Shown here: positions 1 to 6,760 of the stretch, in pieces
How the letters are laid out: each line of letters starts with the position of its first letter
Numbering within the stretch: the stretch's first letter is position 1
Notes under the pieces: generated by a model
Database searches by the model: none
Seen by the model: the letters and a program-made list of their open reading frames with translations, nothing else
What the model was told of the DNA's origin: nothing
Position numbers and translations under genes: made by a program
Assembly (NCBI GenBank): GCA_013112555.1
Contig: JABFGK010000001.1
Coordinates: 620,001-684,000, forward strand
From: Planctomycetota bacterium
Lineage (GTDB): Bacteria; Planctomycetota; Phycisphaerae; Phycisphaerales; UBA5793
Length of the DNA: 64,000 bases
Reading direction: 5' to 3'

Positions 1-1179
1 CGTGGGCTTGAGCATCTCCACGGGTAGGGTCTGGGCCTCGTCAAGCACGATTGCGCTCCGGGCGATCCGATGCAGCTTGCGACCCCGTGATGTCTGGCAC
101 GCAAAGAGCGATTCGAGAAACTGAACATTGGTGGTCACGATGATCGGGGCATCCCAGTTCTCACACGCCAGGCGGGACCGCGTGTCTTCGTGGTCGGGAT
201 TGGTCGAGCTGTGGTGTTCGAGGACGATTCTGCCGTCGGAGTCGTTCAGAGCGTCACGAAAGACCTTGGCGTTTTGCTCGATAATGCTCGTAAACGGCAG
301 GACATAGATGACGCGACGCAGGTTATGGCGGTCGGCGTGCCGGAGGGCGAATGCCAGTGATGACAGGGTCTTTCCACTGCCGGTCGGAGCGGTAATCGAG
401 TAGAGGCCGGGTTCGTGCGCTGCGGACGCGATACATGCGTCATGCAATCCGGCGCGGCATCGATTGACACCGGGCGATGCGTCGAGCGGGAGTGCAGCAA
501 TCGCCTGATCCAGCCGGACAATCAGTTCCGTCGCGTGTAGCCTCTGGTCAGGCCGGTGCTGAGCCCGATCGGCTGCCATGAACCGCTCTGTGGCAAGAAA
601 ATCTGCGTCTACGAGGCATGAGAACAACATACGCCCAAAGAACGCGATTTGGAATGCCCGTTGTTGACGACTGCCGGCGAGATCGAGCGCGGGAGGCTCA
701 GGACACGACTGATCGCGGATTGATGCAGGCGCACGCCTCAATGCGTCCTCGAAGTATGGTTCATATTTACCAAGGCGTGCATCCAGCCCACTGAGTCCCC
801 CGTCTGGATCGATCGCATCGGGCAATCCTCCATGATGCCCCGCGATCGCGTATGCAATCAAGCGGCCGATCCCGGGAGGCAGGGCATTGACCGCGTGTTG
901 CGCACCGACGGTGGAGTGGTCTACTCTTCCGGGAGCGTGCTCGTGGTCCGCGCGTTCGCTACATGCCTGTCGAAGATATGACTGGAATACCGCAGCGTAC
1001 TTCCCGATGTCGTGCCACAGTCCCAGCAAGCGTCCCCACTGTTCAGCGTGAAACACGGATGCGAAGTGGGAGGCACCGTCAGGAGACTCCAAATCGTCCC
1101 CTGCGACGCTGCGAAGGTGGTCTACTAGTGGCTCCCATTCAGTTTCGGGTTGCTCTGCTTTCGAGTGTGCGTAGAACAC
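1..1179 (-). CDS. cas3: CRISPR-associated nuclease/helicase Cas3, N-terminal part (runs off left edge)
   Basis: The 393 codons visible encode the HD nuclease and the start of the SF2 helicase of Cas3, the enzyme that degrades DNA recruited by type I Cascade. The GTG at 1177-1179 follows a TGA and has GGAGG just upstream. The protein opens with FYAHS, then LWHDIGKY near residue 64 and AGHHGG near residue 100, the metal-binding HD-domain signature. Helicase motifs follow: TAPTGSGKT (about residue 262, Walker A), RVIYVLPFTSIIEQNA (motif Ia) and VLDEAQ (Walker B). The frame is open throughout. The DEAQ box and VDHST segment resemble type I-C Cas3, but the subtype is only a guess. Other cas genes and any array should lie left of the window; none is visible here. 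Confidence 0.93.
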   Translation of the reverse strand, partial: MFYAHSKAEQPETEWEPLVDHLRSVAGDDLESPDGASHFASVFHAEQWGRLLGLWHDIGKYAAVFQSYLRQACSERADHEHAPGRVDHSTVGAQHAVNALPPGIGRLIAYAIAGHHGGLPDAIDPDGGLSGLDARLGKYEPYFEDALRRAPASIRDQSCPEPPALDLAGSRQQRAFQIAFFGRMLFSCLVDADFLATERFMAADRAQHRPDQRLHATELIVRLDQAIAALPLDASPGVNRCRAGLHDACIASAAHEPGLYSITAPTGSGKTLSSLAFALRHADRHNLRRVIYVLPFTSIIEQNAKVFRDALNDSDGRIVLEHHSSTNPDHEDTRSRLACENWDAPIIVTTNVQFLESLFACQTSRGRKLHRIARSAIVLDEAQTLPVEMLKPT

Positions 1180-1713
1180 TCATCCACCTCCGGGACTTCG
1201 TTCCTGATCGCGGTCATCTACATGGCTGCAAATCAGAATATGCTCAACCAACGGCCCTCCTATGTGCCCTTTCTGGCTACGTCAATCACACAGCGGCTAC
1301 CTGCCCAAGTATATCCGATGGATGTGCTGATAGGAATGATGCTGGGCTGTGCTCAACCAAAACCTTTATAAACCCCACCACACCTCTATTCCCTGACAGA
1401 CAACACTTCCGCACGGCAGACTCTCAGTTTCTGACTGATTGAAATGCGTGCCTGGGGATCATTCCCACGTGACAGTACCGCCTGCACCAGGACCGGTCAT
1501 CGCGAAGCAGATCCTCGTCGAGAACCACGGATTGGCCACCGGCCAGCCGGAGATTGTGGTAGATCGACCGCTCTTTCTTGAAATGACCGACTTTTGCTCG
1601 CGAAAGCAACACGTTCATGTGCGTATTCGGGCTTGTGTCATCACCAGATCACCAGGATGTCAATACACCCCGTCTGACCCATCCGTAGCATGCTTCCATG
1701 AAGGGAGCATCGC
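1180..1713. other. Intergenic region between divergent cas3 and the ubiquitin-like operon
   Basis: These 534 bases must carry the promoters for cas3 (leftward) and for the 1714 gene (rightward). Short overlapping reading frames exist on both strands, but none has a ribosome binding site together with recognisable protein sequence. No direct repeats of CRISPR type are visible. Nothing further can be called. Confidence 0.5.
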
Positions 1714-2460
1714 ATGCGGTATCACGGCCAATCTCGACAATCACTGTACATTCGCGGACTGCCACGCAAAGTCAGAGAGTACGGCATCCGGCCGAGTGTC
1801 AGTATCTCGGATGATCCAACGCTTGATGACTTGACGTTCAAACCACCCCGTCTGCCACATCCGGGACCGGTGCTGGGCAGCCCGATATTCCGTACGGAAT
1901 ACGACCCTGTGGTCGTTCATCACTGGCCTGACCCTGCCGCGTATGAACCATCGCCCAACTGGTTCGATGGCTTTCATGTGGCTCCTATGCCACAGCCCCG
2001 AGGACGGATCGAACATGTTCAGCACGAAGCACCAGAGCCAGTTCCGTCGTACAACGATTCGGTCCTCACAGCCGAGATGGCCCAGGAACTAATCAATCAG
2101 ATGATGCAGGCTGCAGCCAATGCGCGGATTGGAATTGACCAGATGCCTGATCCAACCCCTTCATTGAACGCTGAGGCAGTGCCAGCACCCCAGCACATCA
2201 CCGACGGACCAGCGGTACCCGTGGAATCACCGCCAGATCCATCTCCACCAGAGCCAACCATGTCACTCGATGACATTGTCGCAATGCATGACACATTTCT
2301 CGAAAGCCCAGACATCGCATACGACATGCCGTCACCCAATCCAGAGGATCCCATGCAACAGGCAGCCGATCTGCAACACATGCTCCTGATGAATCCGGAA
2401 CTGCTCGCTGATCCGGGAATGATGCCGGGATACTGGCCGGGACCGCTCGCACCCATGTAG
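1714..2460 (+). CDS. Proline-rich protein of unknown function, first gene of the Ubl operon
   Basis: A 248-residue protein that I do not recognise. The start ATG has AAGGGAG seven bases upstream. The sequence is rich in Pro, Asp and Met and looks largely disordered, with two stretches likely to be helical: LTAEMAQELINQMMQ (about residues 118-132) and a C-terminal segment around QHMLLMNPELLADP (about 221-234). The Met/Asn-Pro-rich C-terminus superficially recalls STI1 repeats of ubiquilins, a resemblance that could be chance. It is followed by a strong intrinsic terminator and then by other small genes leading to the Ubl. Co-orientation suggests it belongs to the ubiquitin-like locus, perhaps as an adaptor or substrate; that is inference. 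Confidence 0.7.
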   Translation: MRYHGQSRQSLYIRGLPRKVREYGIRPSVSISDDPTLDDLTFKPPRLPHPGPVLGSPIFRTEYDPVVVHHWPDPAAYEPSPNWFDGFHVAPMPQPRGRIEHVQHEAPEPVPSYNDSVLTAEMAQELINQMMQAAANARIGIDQMPDPTPSLNAEAVPAPQHITDGPAVPVESPPDPSPPEPTMSLDDIVAMHDTFLESPDIAYDMPSPNPEDPMQQAADLQHMLLMNPELLADPGMMPGYWPGPLAPM

Positions 2461-2491
2461 AGCCGTAATCCAACCCGGATACTCACAACAG

Positions 2492-2518
2492 CGCCCTTCA
2501 CGTCGGAGGGCGTTTTTT
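2492..2518 (+). terminator. Intrinsic terminator or attenuator after the 1714 gene
   Basis: A CGCCCT / AGGGCG stem (2492-2497 with 2507-2512) is followed directly by six T residues. The next gene starts only 39 bases later, so it may attenuate rather than end transcription. The bases after the T-tract (TTTTTCATGC, then CATATGAAAGGACA) resemble those after the Ubl gene's terminator. Confidence 0.75.
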
Positions 2519-2556
2519 CATGCGCACACAGATTCACATATGAAAGGACAACCACC

Positions 2557-2976
2557 ATGACGACAACTGCCAATCGACCACCCCGATTCTCGCCATTGCT
2601 GCGACGGATCCGCCACAAGCTCAGATCCATGTCACCGACTCGGAGTTTACTGTATGAACTGATGGGGTTCGGGCATTTCCAGCAAGTGGCCATGACACGG
2701 GACGGGCTCTTGATCGGCCAGCCACACCGCTGCTCGGGCTTCGATGCCTTCATTGGCTCACCAACGCCCACACAGATTGAGCGGACCGGTCGACTCTGGC
2801 TCGAACTCGATCCTGCTGAACGGCAGGCAGTACTCACTCGACTGGCAGAGCAGGGGATCTCGCCGGAGCGCGTCGGTATCTCGGTGGAAAGTGATCGCGT
2901 CAGATCACGAGACTGCTCGGGAAGCTGTTCTTGTCAGACCACCGGCAGATGTCTTCGGAGATGCTGCCATGGCTGA
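2557..2976 (+). CDS. Hypothetical protein in the Ubl operon
   Basis: A 139-residue protein without a recognisable domain. GAAAGGA lies about ten bases before the ATG, in a leader resembling that of the E2 gene. The first roughly 110 residues have ordinary globular composition (for example RTGRLWLELDPAERQAVLTR near residues 76-95). The last 30 residues are Cys/Arg/Ser-rich, and in this stretch the other two frames also read well, so a frameshift joining this gene to the next cannot be excluded. Its last eight bases overlap the start of the 2969 gene, which implies translational coupling. Function unknown. Confidence 0.6.
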   Translation: MTTTANRPPRFSPLLRRIRHKLRSMSPTRSLLYELMGFGHFQQVAMTRDGLLIGQPHRCSGFDAFIGSPTPTQIERTGRLWLELDPAERQAVLTRLAEQGISPERVGISVESDRVRSRDCSGSCSCQTTGRCLRRCCHG

Positions 2977-3151
2977 CGAGGATAGAAAGAGAACTCCGTC
3001 ACCGACTCCCATTCAAATGCAACGTCTGCTGCAGGAGGCCATCGACCGATGGCCCGAGTTCGAATCCGATGAGCAGGTCAACGGCGCTGACCTGGTTGAC
3101 TGGTTCAGCCAATGGCGAGCACGAGTCAAAGAAATGCTCGCTTCCAAATGA
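2969..3151 (+). CDS. Small hypothetical protein (60 aa) coupled to the preceding gene
   Basis: This 60-residue reading frame begins at an ATG with GGAG nine bases upstream and overlaps the end of the 2557 gene. It is charged and helical in character, with the segment PTPIQMQRLLQEAIDRWPEF and a C-terminal WRARVKEMLASK. The frame is open upstream to about 2744, so it could also be the C-terminal half of a protein begun in the 2557 frame if there is a frameshift near 2890. It has no recognised family. It precedes the micro-ORF and the Ubl gene. Confidence 0.55.
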   Translation: MADEDRKRTPSPTPIQMQRLLQEAIDRWPEFESDEQVNGADLVDWFSQWRARVKEMLASK

Positions 3152-3282
3152 AGAGGTCTCATCCCGCTGACTGGTGAGCGCTCAGTTCTGTAGTGCCAGG
3201 ATAGTCATTCAGACCGTCCCATCACACCAGTCCCCTCACATTTACAACCAAACGACAACACAAGATCGAAAGGAGGCAATCC

Positions 3283-3342
3283 ATGGATTGCTGCATGCCA
3301 CCGGTGCGCGCTCCCCCAGGGAGAACTCGCATCATCATCTAA
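3283..3342 (+). CDS. Possible 19-residue micropeptide upstream of the Ubl
   Basis: An ATG seven bases after AAAGGAGG, one of the best ribosome binding sites in the operon, opens a frame of 19 codons ending in TAA. The predicted peptide is [19 protein letters not shown], with a Cys pair at the N-terminus and Pro/Arg in the middle. It lies 58 bases before the Ubl start. It might be a leader peptide controlling Ubl translation or a small functional peptide. Evidence is limited to the strong ribosome binding site and the position. Confidence 0.4.
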   Translation: MDCCMPPVRAPPGRTRIII

Positions 3343-3400
3343 ACACCGCATACGTATTGAATCAACGGTTCACAACCAATCACTGAAGGGAAATACTCCA

Positions 3401-3625
3401 ATGAGAATCATGTTCATTAACAACAACGGATCCGGCTTTGCTGACTACATCGATGTGCAGGAGGGTCTGACTGTCATCGACCTGTTTGAGCGGCAGATGC
3501 CTGATTGCAAGCCGGAAGACTATCTGATCCGGGTCAATCGCCAGCCTGTGACACGTGACACCCAACTGGCTGAAGGCGACCGCGTTTCCATCACTCCAAC
3601 CAAGATCGAGGGAGCGGGCTGCTGA
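3401..3625 (+). CDS. Ubiquitin-like beta-grasp modifier (ThiS/MoaD-like)
   Basis: A 74-residue protein with the length and pattern of ThiS/MoaD-type beta-grasp proteins: an N-terminal strand pair, a helix around [12 protein letters not shown] (24-35), and a C-terminal strand [10 protein letters not shown] (61-70). The ending is Gly-Ala-Gly-Cys rather than Gly-Gly, so the protein could be adenylated only after removal of the last residue or through an atypical C-terminus. AAGGGA precedes the ATG. It is followed by E2, JAB and E1 genes, which makes it the expected modifier of this conjugation system. Two hairpins follow it, which may let it be made in excess over the enzymes. Confidence 0.88.
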   Translation: MRIMFINNNGSGFADYIDVQEGLTVIDLFERQMPDCKPEDYLIRVNRQPVTRDTQLAEGDRVSITPTKIEGAGC

Positions 3626-3697
3626 ACCGCCGGGTTCAGTTGATCTGTGCGAGGGGCGCCTGTGTTCTCATACGAACATGGGCGTCCCTTGCTTTTT
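3622..3697 (+). terminator. Tandem hairpins and attenuator after the Ubl gene
   Basis: The first hairpin overlaps the stop codon: CTGAACC (3622-3628) pairs with GGTTCAG (3633-3639) around a four-base loop. A second, longer stem pairs 3652-3664 with 3677-3689 (13 pairs, three of them G-T) and is followed by TTGCTTTTT. This has the form of an intrinsic terminator lying inside the operon, 35 bases before the E2 start, which would lower transcription of the enzymes relative to the Ubl. Confidence 0.7.
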
Positions 3698-3731
3698 CAT
3701 CCACCACCCATACGAAAGGACACCATTTGCC

Positions 3732-4772
3732 ATGAAACGAAAACCCTATGTGTTGGTGCAGGCTGCCATGGTGCTGCACGACCAGTATCTTGAACAGCAC
3801 CGACAAACGCTACTCAGAAGTACGAGCGGTGCCGAGGCAAGTGCCGGCTCTTTGCTGACCCATGCGTACCGTCTGGATCGACTGCTTCGCACTGCCAGGT
3901 CGCGCGGAAACGTGCTTGCCATCCCACGACTGCAGCGCCGTTGTGTGTTTGCCCTGGACAGTGCCATCCATGCCCTGGACACGGTCCGGTCACATCTGAG
4001 GGAGTCGGTTCGACCTGCTCCAACCGTCCGGCAACTCTATGAGGAGCTGCTTGCGGCCCAGGATGAGCACGGGGAGGTCGAGTACGACACCGCAGACATG
4101 CGTATCTCGGTCACGACGGAACCAATCACGCTCGAAGGCATTTATCTGGGACCGTTCCGGATCGATCTGCTGATCGATGAGATCACGCGCAGTGAACCGA
4201 TTCGCTGGTTCTACATTGAGGCCCTGGATCCGAACCCGGCGGCTGCCAACGAGGACATCACCCATCCCCATATCGATAGCGGCCGGCTCTGTGTGGGCGA
4301 TGCGATGTATCCCATCAGCAACGCGCTACTCGATGGACGATTGAGTGATTTCTTCTCGATCGTGAAATGTGTTCTCACCACCTACAACCCGGATTCGCCC
4401 TACGTCAAGCTCGAGGACTGGGAGGGCGAGCCGTGTACGTCCTGTAGCTACGTGATGAACGAGGACTGCCGTCACTGGTGCGAGGCTTGTGAGGGGGATT
4501 TCTGCGACGAATGCATCAGCTCCTGCGCGAGTTGCTCGAACTCGTATTGCTGCGGGTGCCTGGACACCTGTCCCAGTTGTGAGGAGCCGGTCTGTGAAGG
4601 CTGTCTGCCCACCTGCGAAGGGTGTGGTGAGAAGTGCTGCTATTCGTGTATGGACGAAGGCCTGTGTCCTGAATGCCAACAGAAAGAAGAGGAATCCGAT
4701 GACGACGAAAGCCAAGAAAGCGATGAAGCCACAAAAGAGCAACAAACCGGCGCACCGACCTGTGCAGCGTGA
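3732..4772 (+). CDS. E2 ubiquitin-conjugating-like enzyme fused to a cysteine-rich zinc-binding domain
   Basis: A 346-residue protein; the ATG is preceded by AAAGGA. Residues about 1-110 are helical. Residues about 120-230 look like a UBC fold: HPHIDSGRLCVGDA (178-191) matches the E2 active-site pattern His-Pro-His/Asn...Cys, making Cys187 the likely thioester-forming residue. From Cys235 to Cys315 the protein is a run of closely spaced Cys pairs (CTSC, CEAC, CDEC, CASC, CPSC, CEGC, CPEC), about two dozen cysteines, consistent with several RING or treble-clef-like zinc sites. The tail is acidic. E2 and RING-type domains in one chain suggest conjugation and target selection are combined. Prokaryotic Ubl loci with E2 and RING proteins are known from the work of Burroughs, Iyer and Aravind; the exact domain type here needs structure prediction. 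Confidence 0.88.
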   Translation: MKRKPYVLVQAAMVLHDQYLEQHRQTLLRSTSGAEASAGSLLTHAYRLDRLLRTARSRGNVLAIPRLQRRCVFALDSAIHALDTVRSHLRESVRPAPTVRQLYEELLAAQDEHGEVEYDTADMRISVTTEPITLEGIYLGPFRIDLLIDEITRSEPIRWFYIEALDPNPAAANEDITHPHIDSGRLCVGDAMYPISNALLDGRLSDFFSIVKCVLTTYNPDSPYVKLEDWEGEPCTSCSYVMNEDCRHWCEACEGDFCDECISSCASCSNSYCCGCLDTCPSCEEPVCEGCLPTCEGCGEKCCYSCMDEGLCPECQQKEEESDDDESQESDEATKEQQTGAPTCAA

Positions 4773-5421
4773 TGAATCCGGGGAGTTGGCTCAGGTATTA
4801 CGGTTCACACCTGCTGCCTGGGCCAAGCTGTACTGGTTCTGTCACCACGGTGAGACTGAGATCGGGGGATTCGGTATCACCAGCCCGAGTGATCCGTTGC
4901 TGGTGATTGACTTCGTGACAGTCAAACAGAAAACCACCTGTGTCAGTGTGATCTTTGACGATGTCGCAGTGGCCGACTTCTTCGAAGACCAGGTGGACCA
5001 GGGCCGTAAGCCTGGTGAGTTCTCCAGAATCTGGTGTCATACTCATCCGGGTAATTCGCCGTTTCCAAGCAGTACTGATGAAGAGACCTTTGCCCGGGTG
5101 TTCGGACATTGTGACTGGGCGGTCATGTTCATCCTGGCCTGCGGTGGCAAAACCTATGCGAGGCTGCGTTTCAACATCGGGCCAAGGGGTGAGATGCTGG
5201 TGCCGGTGCTGGTGGATTACTCCGTTGCCTTCGAAGGCTCGAATCACGAGGCCTGGAAAGCCGAGTATGACGCCAATGTCAAGCCTGATCCGACAGACCG
5301 GATGTGCTGGGGCCTGGTTGAGTCGGAGCTCGACCCGGAGTCTGAGGTCGAGCTCCTGGAGCAGTTGGAAGAACCTGAATGGGAACTGGACCTCGAGTAC
5401 GAAAGCGAGGTGATCCCATGA
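4699..5421 (+). CDS. JAB/JAMM-domain metalloprotease (deubiquitinase-like)
   Basis: A 240-residue protein with a complete JAMM zinc-protease motif: Glu54 in ETEIGGFG, then HTHPGNSPFPSSTD (114-127), which fits H-x-H-P-x6-S-x2-D exactly. The likely role is to trim the Ubl C-terminus before activation and to remove the Ubl from targets. The C-terminus (from about residue 208) is a very acidic tail. The start at 4699 has AGAGGA upstream and overlaps the 3' end of the E2 gene by 74 bases in another frame; a later ATG at 4723 is the alternative. Its stop overlaps the next gene's ATG. Confidence 0.88.
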   Translation: MTTKAKKAMKPQKSNKPAHRPVQRDESGELAQVLRFTPAAWAKLYWFCHHGETEIGGFGITSPSDPLLVIDFVTVKQKTTCVSVIFDDVAVADFFEDQVDQGRKPGEFSRIWCHTHPGNSPFPSSTDEETFARVFGHCDWAVMFILACGGKTYARLRFNIGPRGEMLVPVLVDYSVAFEGSNHEAWKAEYDANVKPDPTDRMCWGLVESELDPESEVELLEQLEEPEWELDLEYESEVIP

Positions 5422-5834
5422 CAGAGAACAACATGAACAACAAACCGTCGTCGATTGACGACATGCCTGTGATCTTCAGTTACACACGGGCCCAGGCACT
5501 GGAGGACGGGGTCCTGGTCGATCTGACCGAATGGGCCAAAGAGACTGGGTTTGTGATCCCAGTAGCCTGCACAGCCGCTGTCTGGCACGAGTACATCACG
5601 CCGACCGACGAGACCCGGGAACTGGGTCAGTCGGAACGTGGCCGGGCCAATGACGTCCTGTGGATGCTGTATGTAGCCATTCGCAGGCACAGAGCCGGCA
5701 ATGAGCCGTTGTTGTACCAAGTGATCTTCCTGCAAAAACCACGGAAGCAGGAGACGGTGACATTGAAGGCCATGTGTGGCCCCGGCGACCAAGGCGAACC
5801 GGTGCTCACTATCATGAAACCCAACGAGGATTGA
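5418..5834 (+). CDS. DUF6573 family protein
   Basis: A 138-residue protein beginning at an ATG that overlaps the JAB stop codon (ATGA), with GAGGT upstream. The segment VIFSYTRAQALEDGVLVDLT (about residues 18-37) is the hallmark of DUF6573, a family I know mainly from plasmids and integrative elements; no biochemical role is established. Its place between the JAB and E1 genes, tightly coupled to both, suggests that here it works with the Ubl pathway or travels with it on mobile DNA. Confidence 0.8.
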   Translation: MTENNMNNKPSSIDDMPVIFSYTRAQALEDGVLVDLTEWAKETGFVIPVACTAAVWHEYITPTDETRELGQSERGRANDVLWMLYVAIRRHRAGNEPLLYQVIFLQKPRKQETVTLKAMCGPGDQGEPVLTIMKPNED

Positions 5835-5851
5835 CAGAAAGGAGGTGATCC

Positions 5852-6499
5852 ATGGACCGAGATCTCAGACAACGTGACATTGTTCCGCCGGACCGATTGG
5901 CAAAATGTAGAGCCACTGTCATTGGTGTCGGAGCAGTAGGGCGGCAGGTGGCGCTGCAACTGGCAGCCATCGGCGTTCCCTGGCTCCAGTTGATCGACTT
6001 CGACAGTGTGGAAGAGGTGAACCTGGCACCGCAGGGATTCCTGGAATCTGATCTGGAGCGACTCAAGGTGGAAGCCACCGGTGACATGTGCAGACAGGTC
6101 AATGGTCAGATTGAAGTCTACGAGACTCCCTCACGATTCCGCCGAAGCATGCAGATTAGGAACGTGGTGTTCAACTGCGTGGACTCGATCGAGATCCGGC
6201 GTCTGATCTGGGAATCAGTGAACGATCAGGTTGAGTTCTATGCAGACGGCCGAATGAGCGCCGAAGTTGTGCGAGTTCTGGTTGCGTCCGATGGGCCCAG
6301 CCGAGCTCACTATCCGAGCACACTGTTTGGCGCAAGCGAGGCGTATGCCGGATCGTGCACCGCCAAGAGCACGATCTTCACTGCCAATATCGCTGCCGGG
6401 CTCATGCTTGAGCAGTTCAGTCGCTGGTTACGAGGGTTGCCGGTAGATTCAGATCTTCAACTGAATCTCCTGTCATCCGAACTGACAGTCTCTGATTGA
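5852..6499 (+). CDS. E1-like ThiF-family adenylyltransferase
   Basis: A 215-residue Rossmann-fold protein; the ATG has a near-perfect AAAGGAGGTG site. GVGAVG (25-30) is the nucleotide-binding glycine motif, and LIDFDSVEEVNLAPQGF (47-63) is the typical E1/ThiF acidic and arginine-finger region, although the position often held by Arg reads Pro-Gln-Gly. Cys109-Val-Asp111 corresponds to the conserved aspartate loop. Cys169 in GSCTA is a candidate catalytic cysteine for transfer to the E2. It is a single-domain E1, shorter than eukaryotic E1 enzymes, and would adenylate the Ubl C-terminus. A GC-rich hairpin follows, so it ends the operon. Confidence 0.9.
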   Translation: MDRDLRQRDIVPPDRLAKCRATVIGVGAVGRQVALQLAAIGVPWLQLIDFDSVEEVNLAPQGFLESDLERLKVEATGDMCRQVNGQIEVYETPSRFRRSMQIRNVVFNCVDSIEIRRLIWESVNDQVEFYADGRMSAEVVRVLVASDGPSRAHYPSTLFGASEAYAGSCTAKSTIFTANIAAGLMLEQFSRWLRGLPVDSDLQLNLLSSELTVSD

Positions 6500-6526
6500 A
6501 CCTTCCCCTTCTCCCCTATCTTTACT

Positions 6527-6555
6527 CGCGGCCGATACTTTCTGGCCGCGATTCT
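6527..6555 (+). terminator. Hairpin ending the Ubl operon
   Basis: CGCGGCC (6527-6533) pairs perfectly with GGCCGCG (6544-6550) around a ten-base loop and is followed by ATTCTTCCCC. The T-tract is poor, but the position 28 bases after the E1 stop fits a transcription end. Confidence 0.6.
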
Positions 6556-6648
6556 TCCCCGGTGCTAGCGAGAGCTCTGGACTTCTTTGGGCAGGTCTCG
6601 CATCTGAATCGAGCTGGCGGCTTAGAAACCAGAGATTCAACCCTGCGC

Positions 6649-6673
6649 TAAGTGCGCCGGGGCGCGCCACTTA
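6649..6673. repeat. Palindrome upstream of the zinc-ribbon membrane protein promoter
   Basis: TAAGTG (6649-6654) and CACTTA (6668-6673) flank a GC-rich centre GCGCCGGGGCGCG that is itself partly self-complementary. Related GTGCG/CGCAC units recur just downstream. It sits about 35 bases before the -35 element, so it could be a regulator binding site. Confidence 0.4.
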
Positions 6674-6707
6674 CGCACTAGGGCGCAAACTGCTGTCCAG
6701 ATTGCAC

Positions 6708-6736
6708 TTGCGCCTTCTCTGCTGTCGTGCTATATT
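6708..6736 (+). promoter_or_regulatory. Predicted sigma70-type promoter
   Basis: TTGCGC (6708-6713) and TATATT (6731-6736) are separated by 17 bases, and the start codon of the next gene is 25 bases further on. Confidence 0.55.
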
Positions 6737-6760
6737 GGAGGTTGGAAAGGACCTTTTAAA

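Noticed and set aside
1180..1713. CRISPR array next to cas3
   Set aside because: No repeated 28-37 base units are visible in the region; any array would be outside the window.
1439..1834. 131-codon frame overlapping the first gene of the Ubl operon
   Set aside because: It lacks a ribosome binding site, whereas the 1714 frame has AAGGGAG at good spacing and is followed by a terminator.
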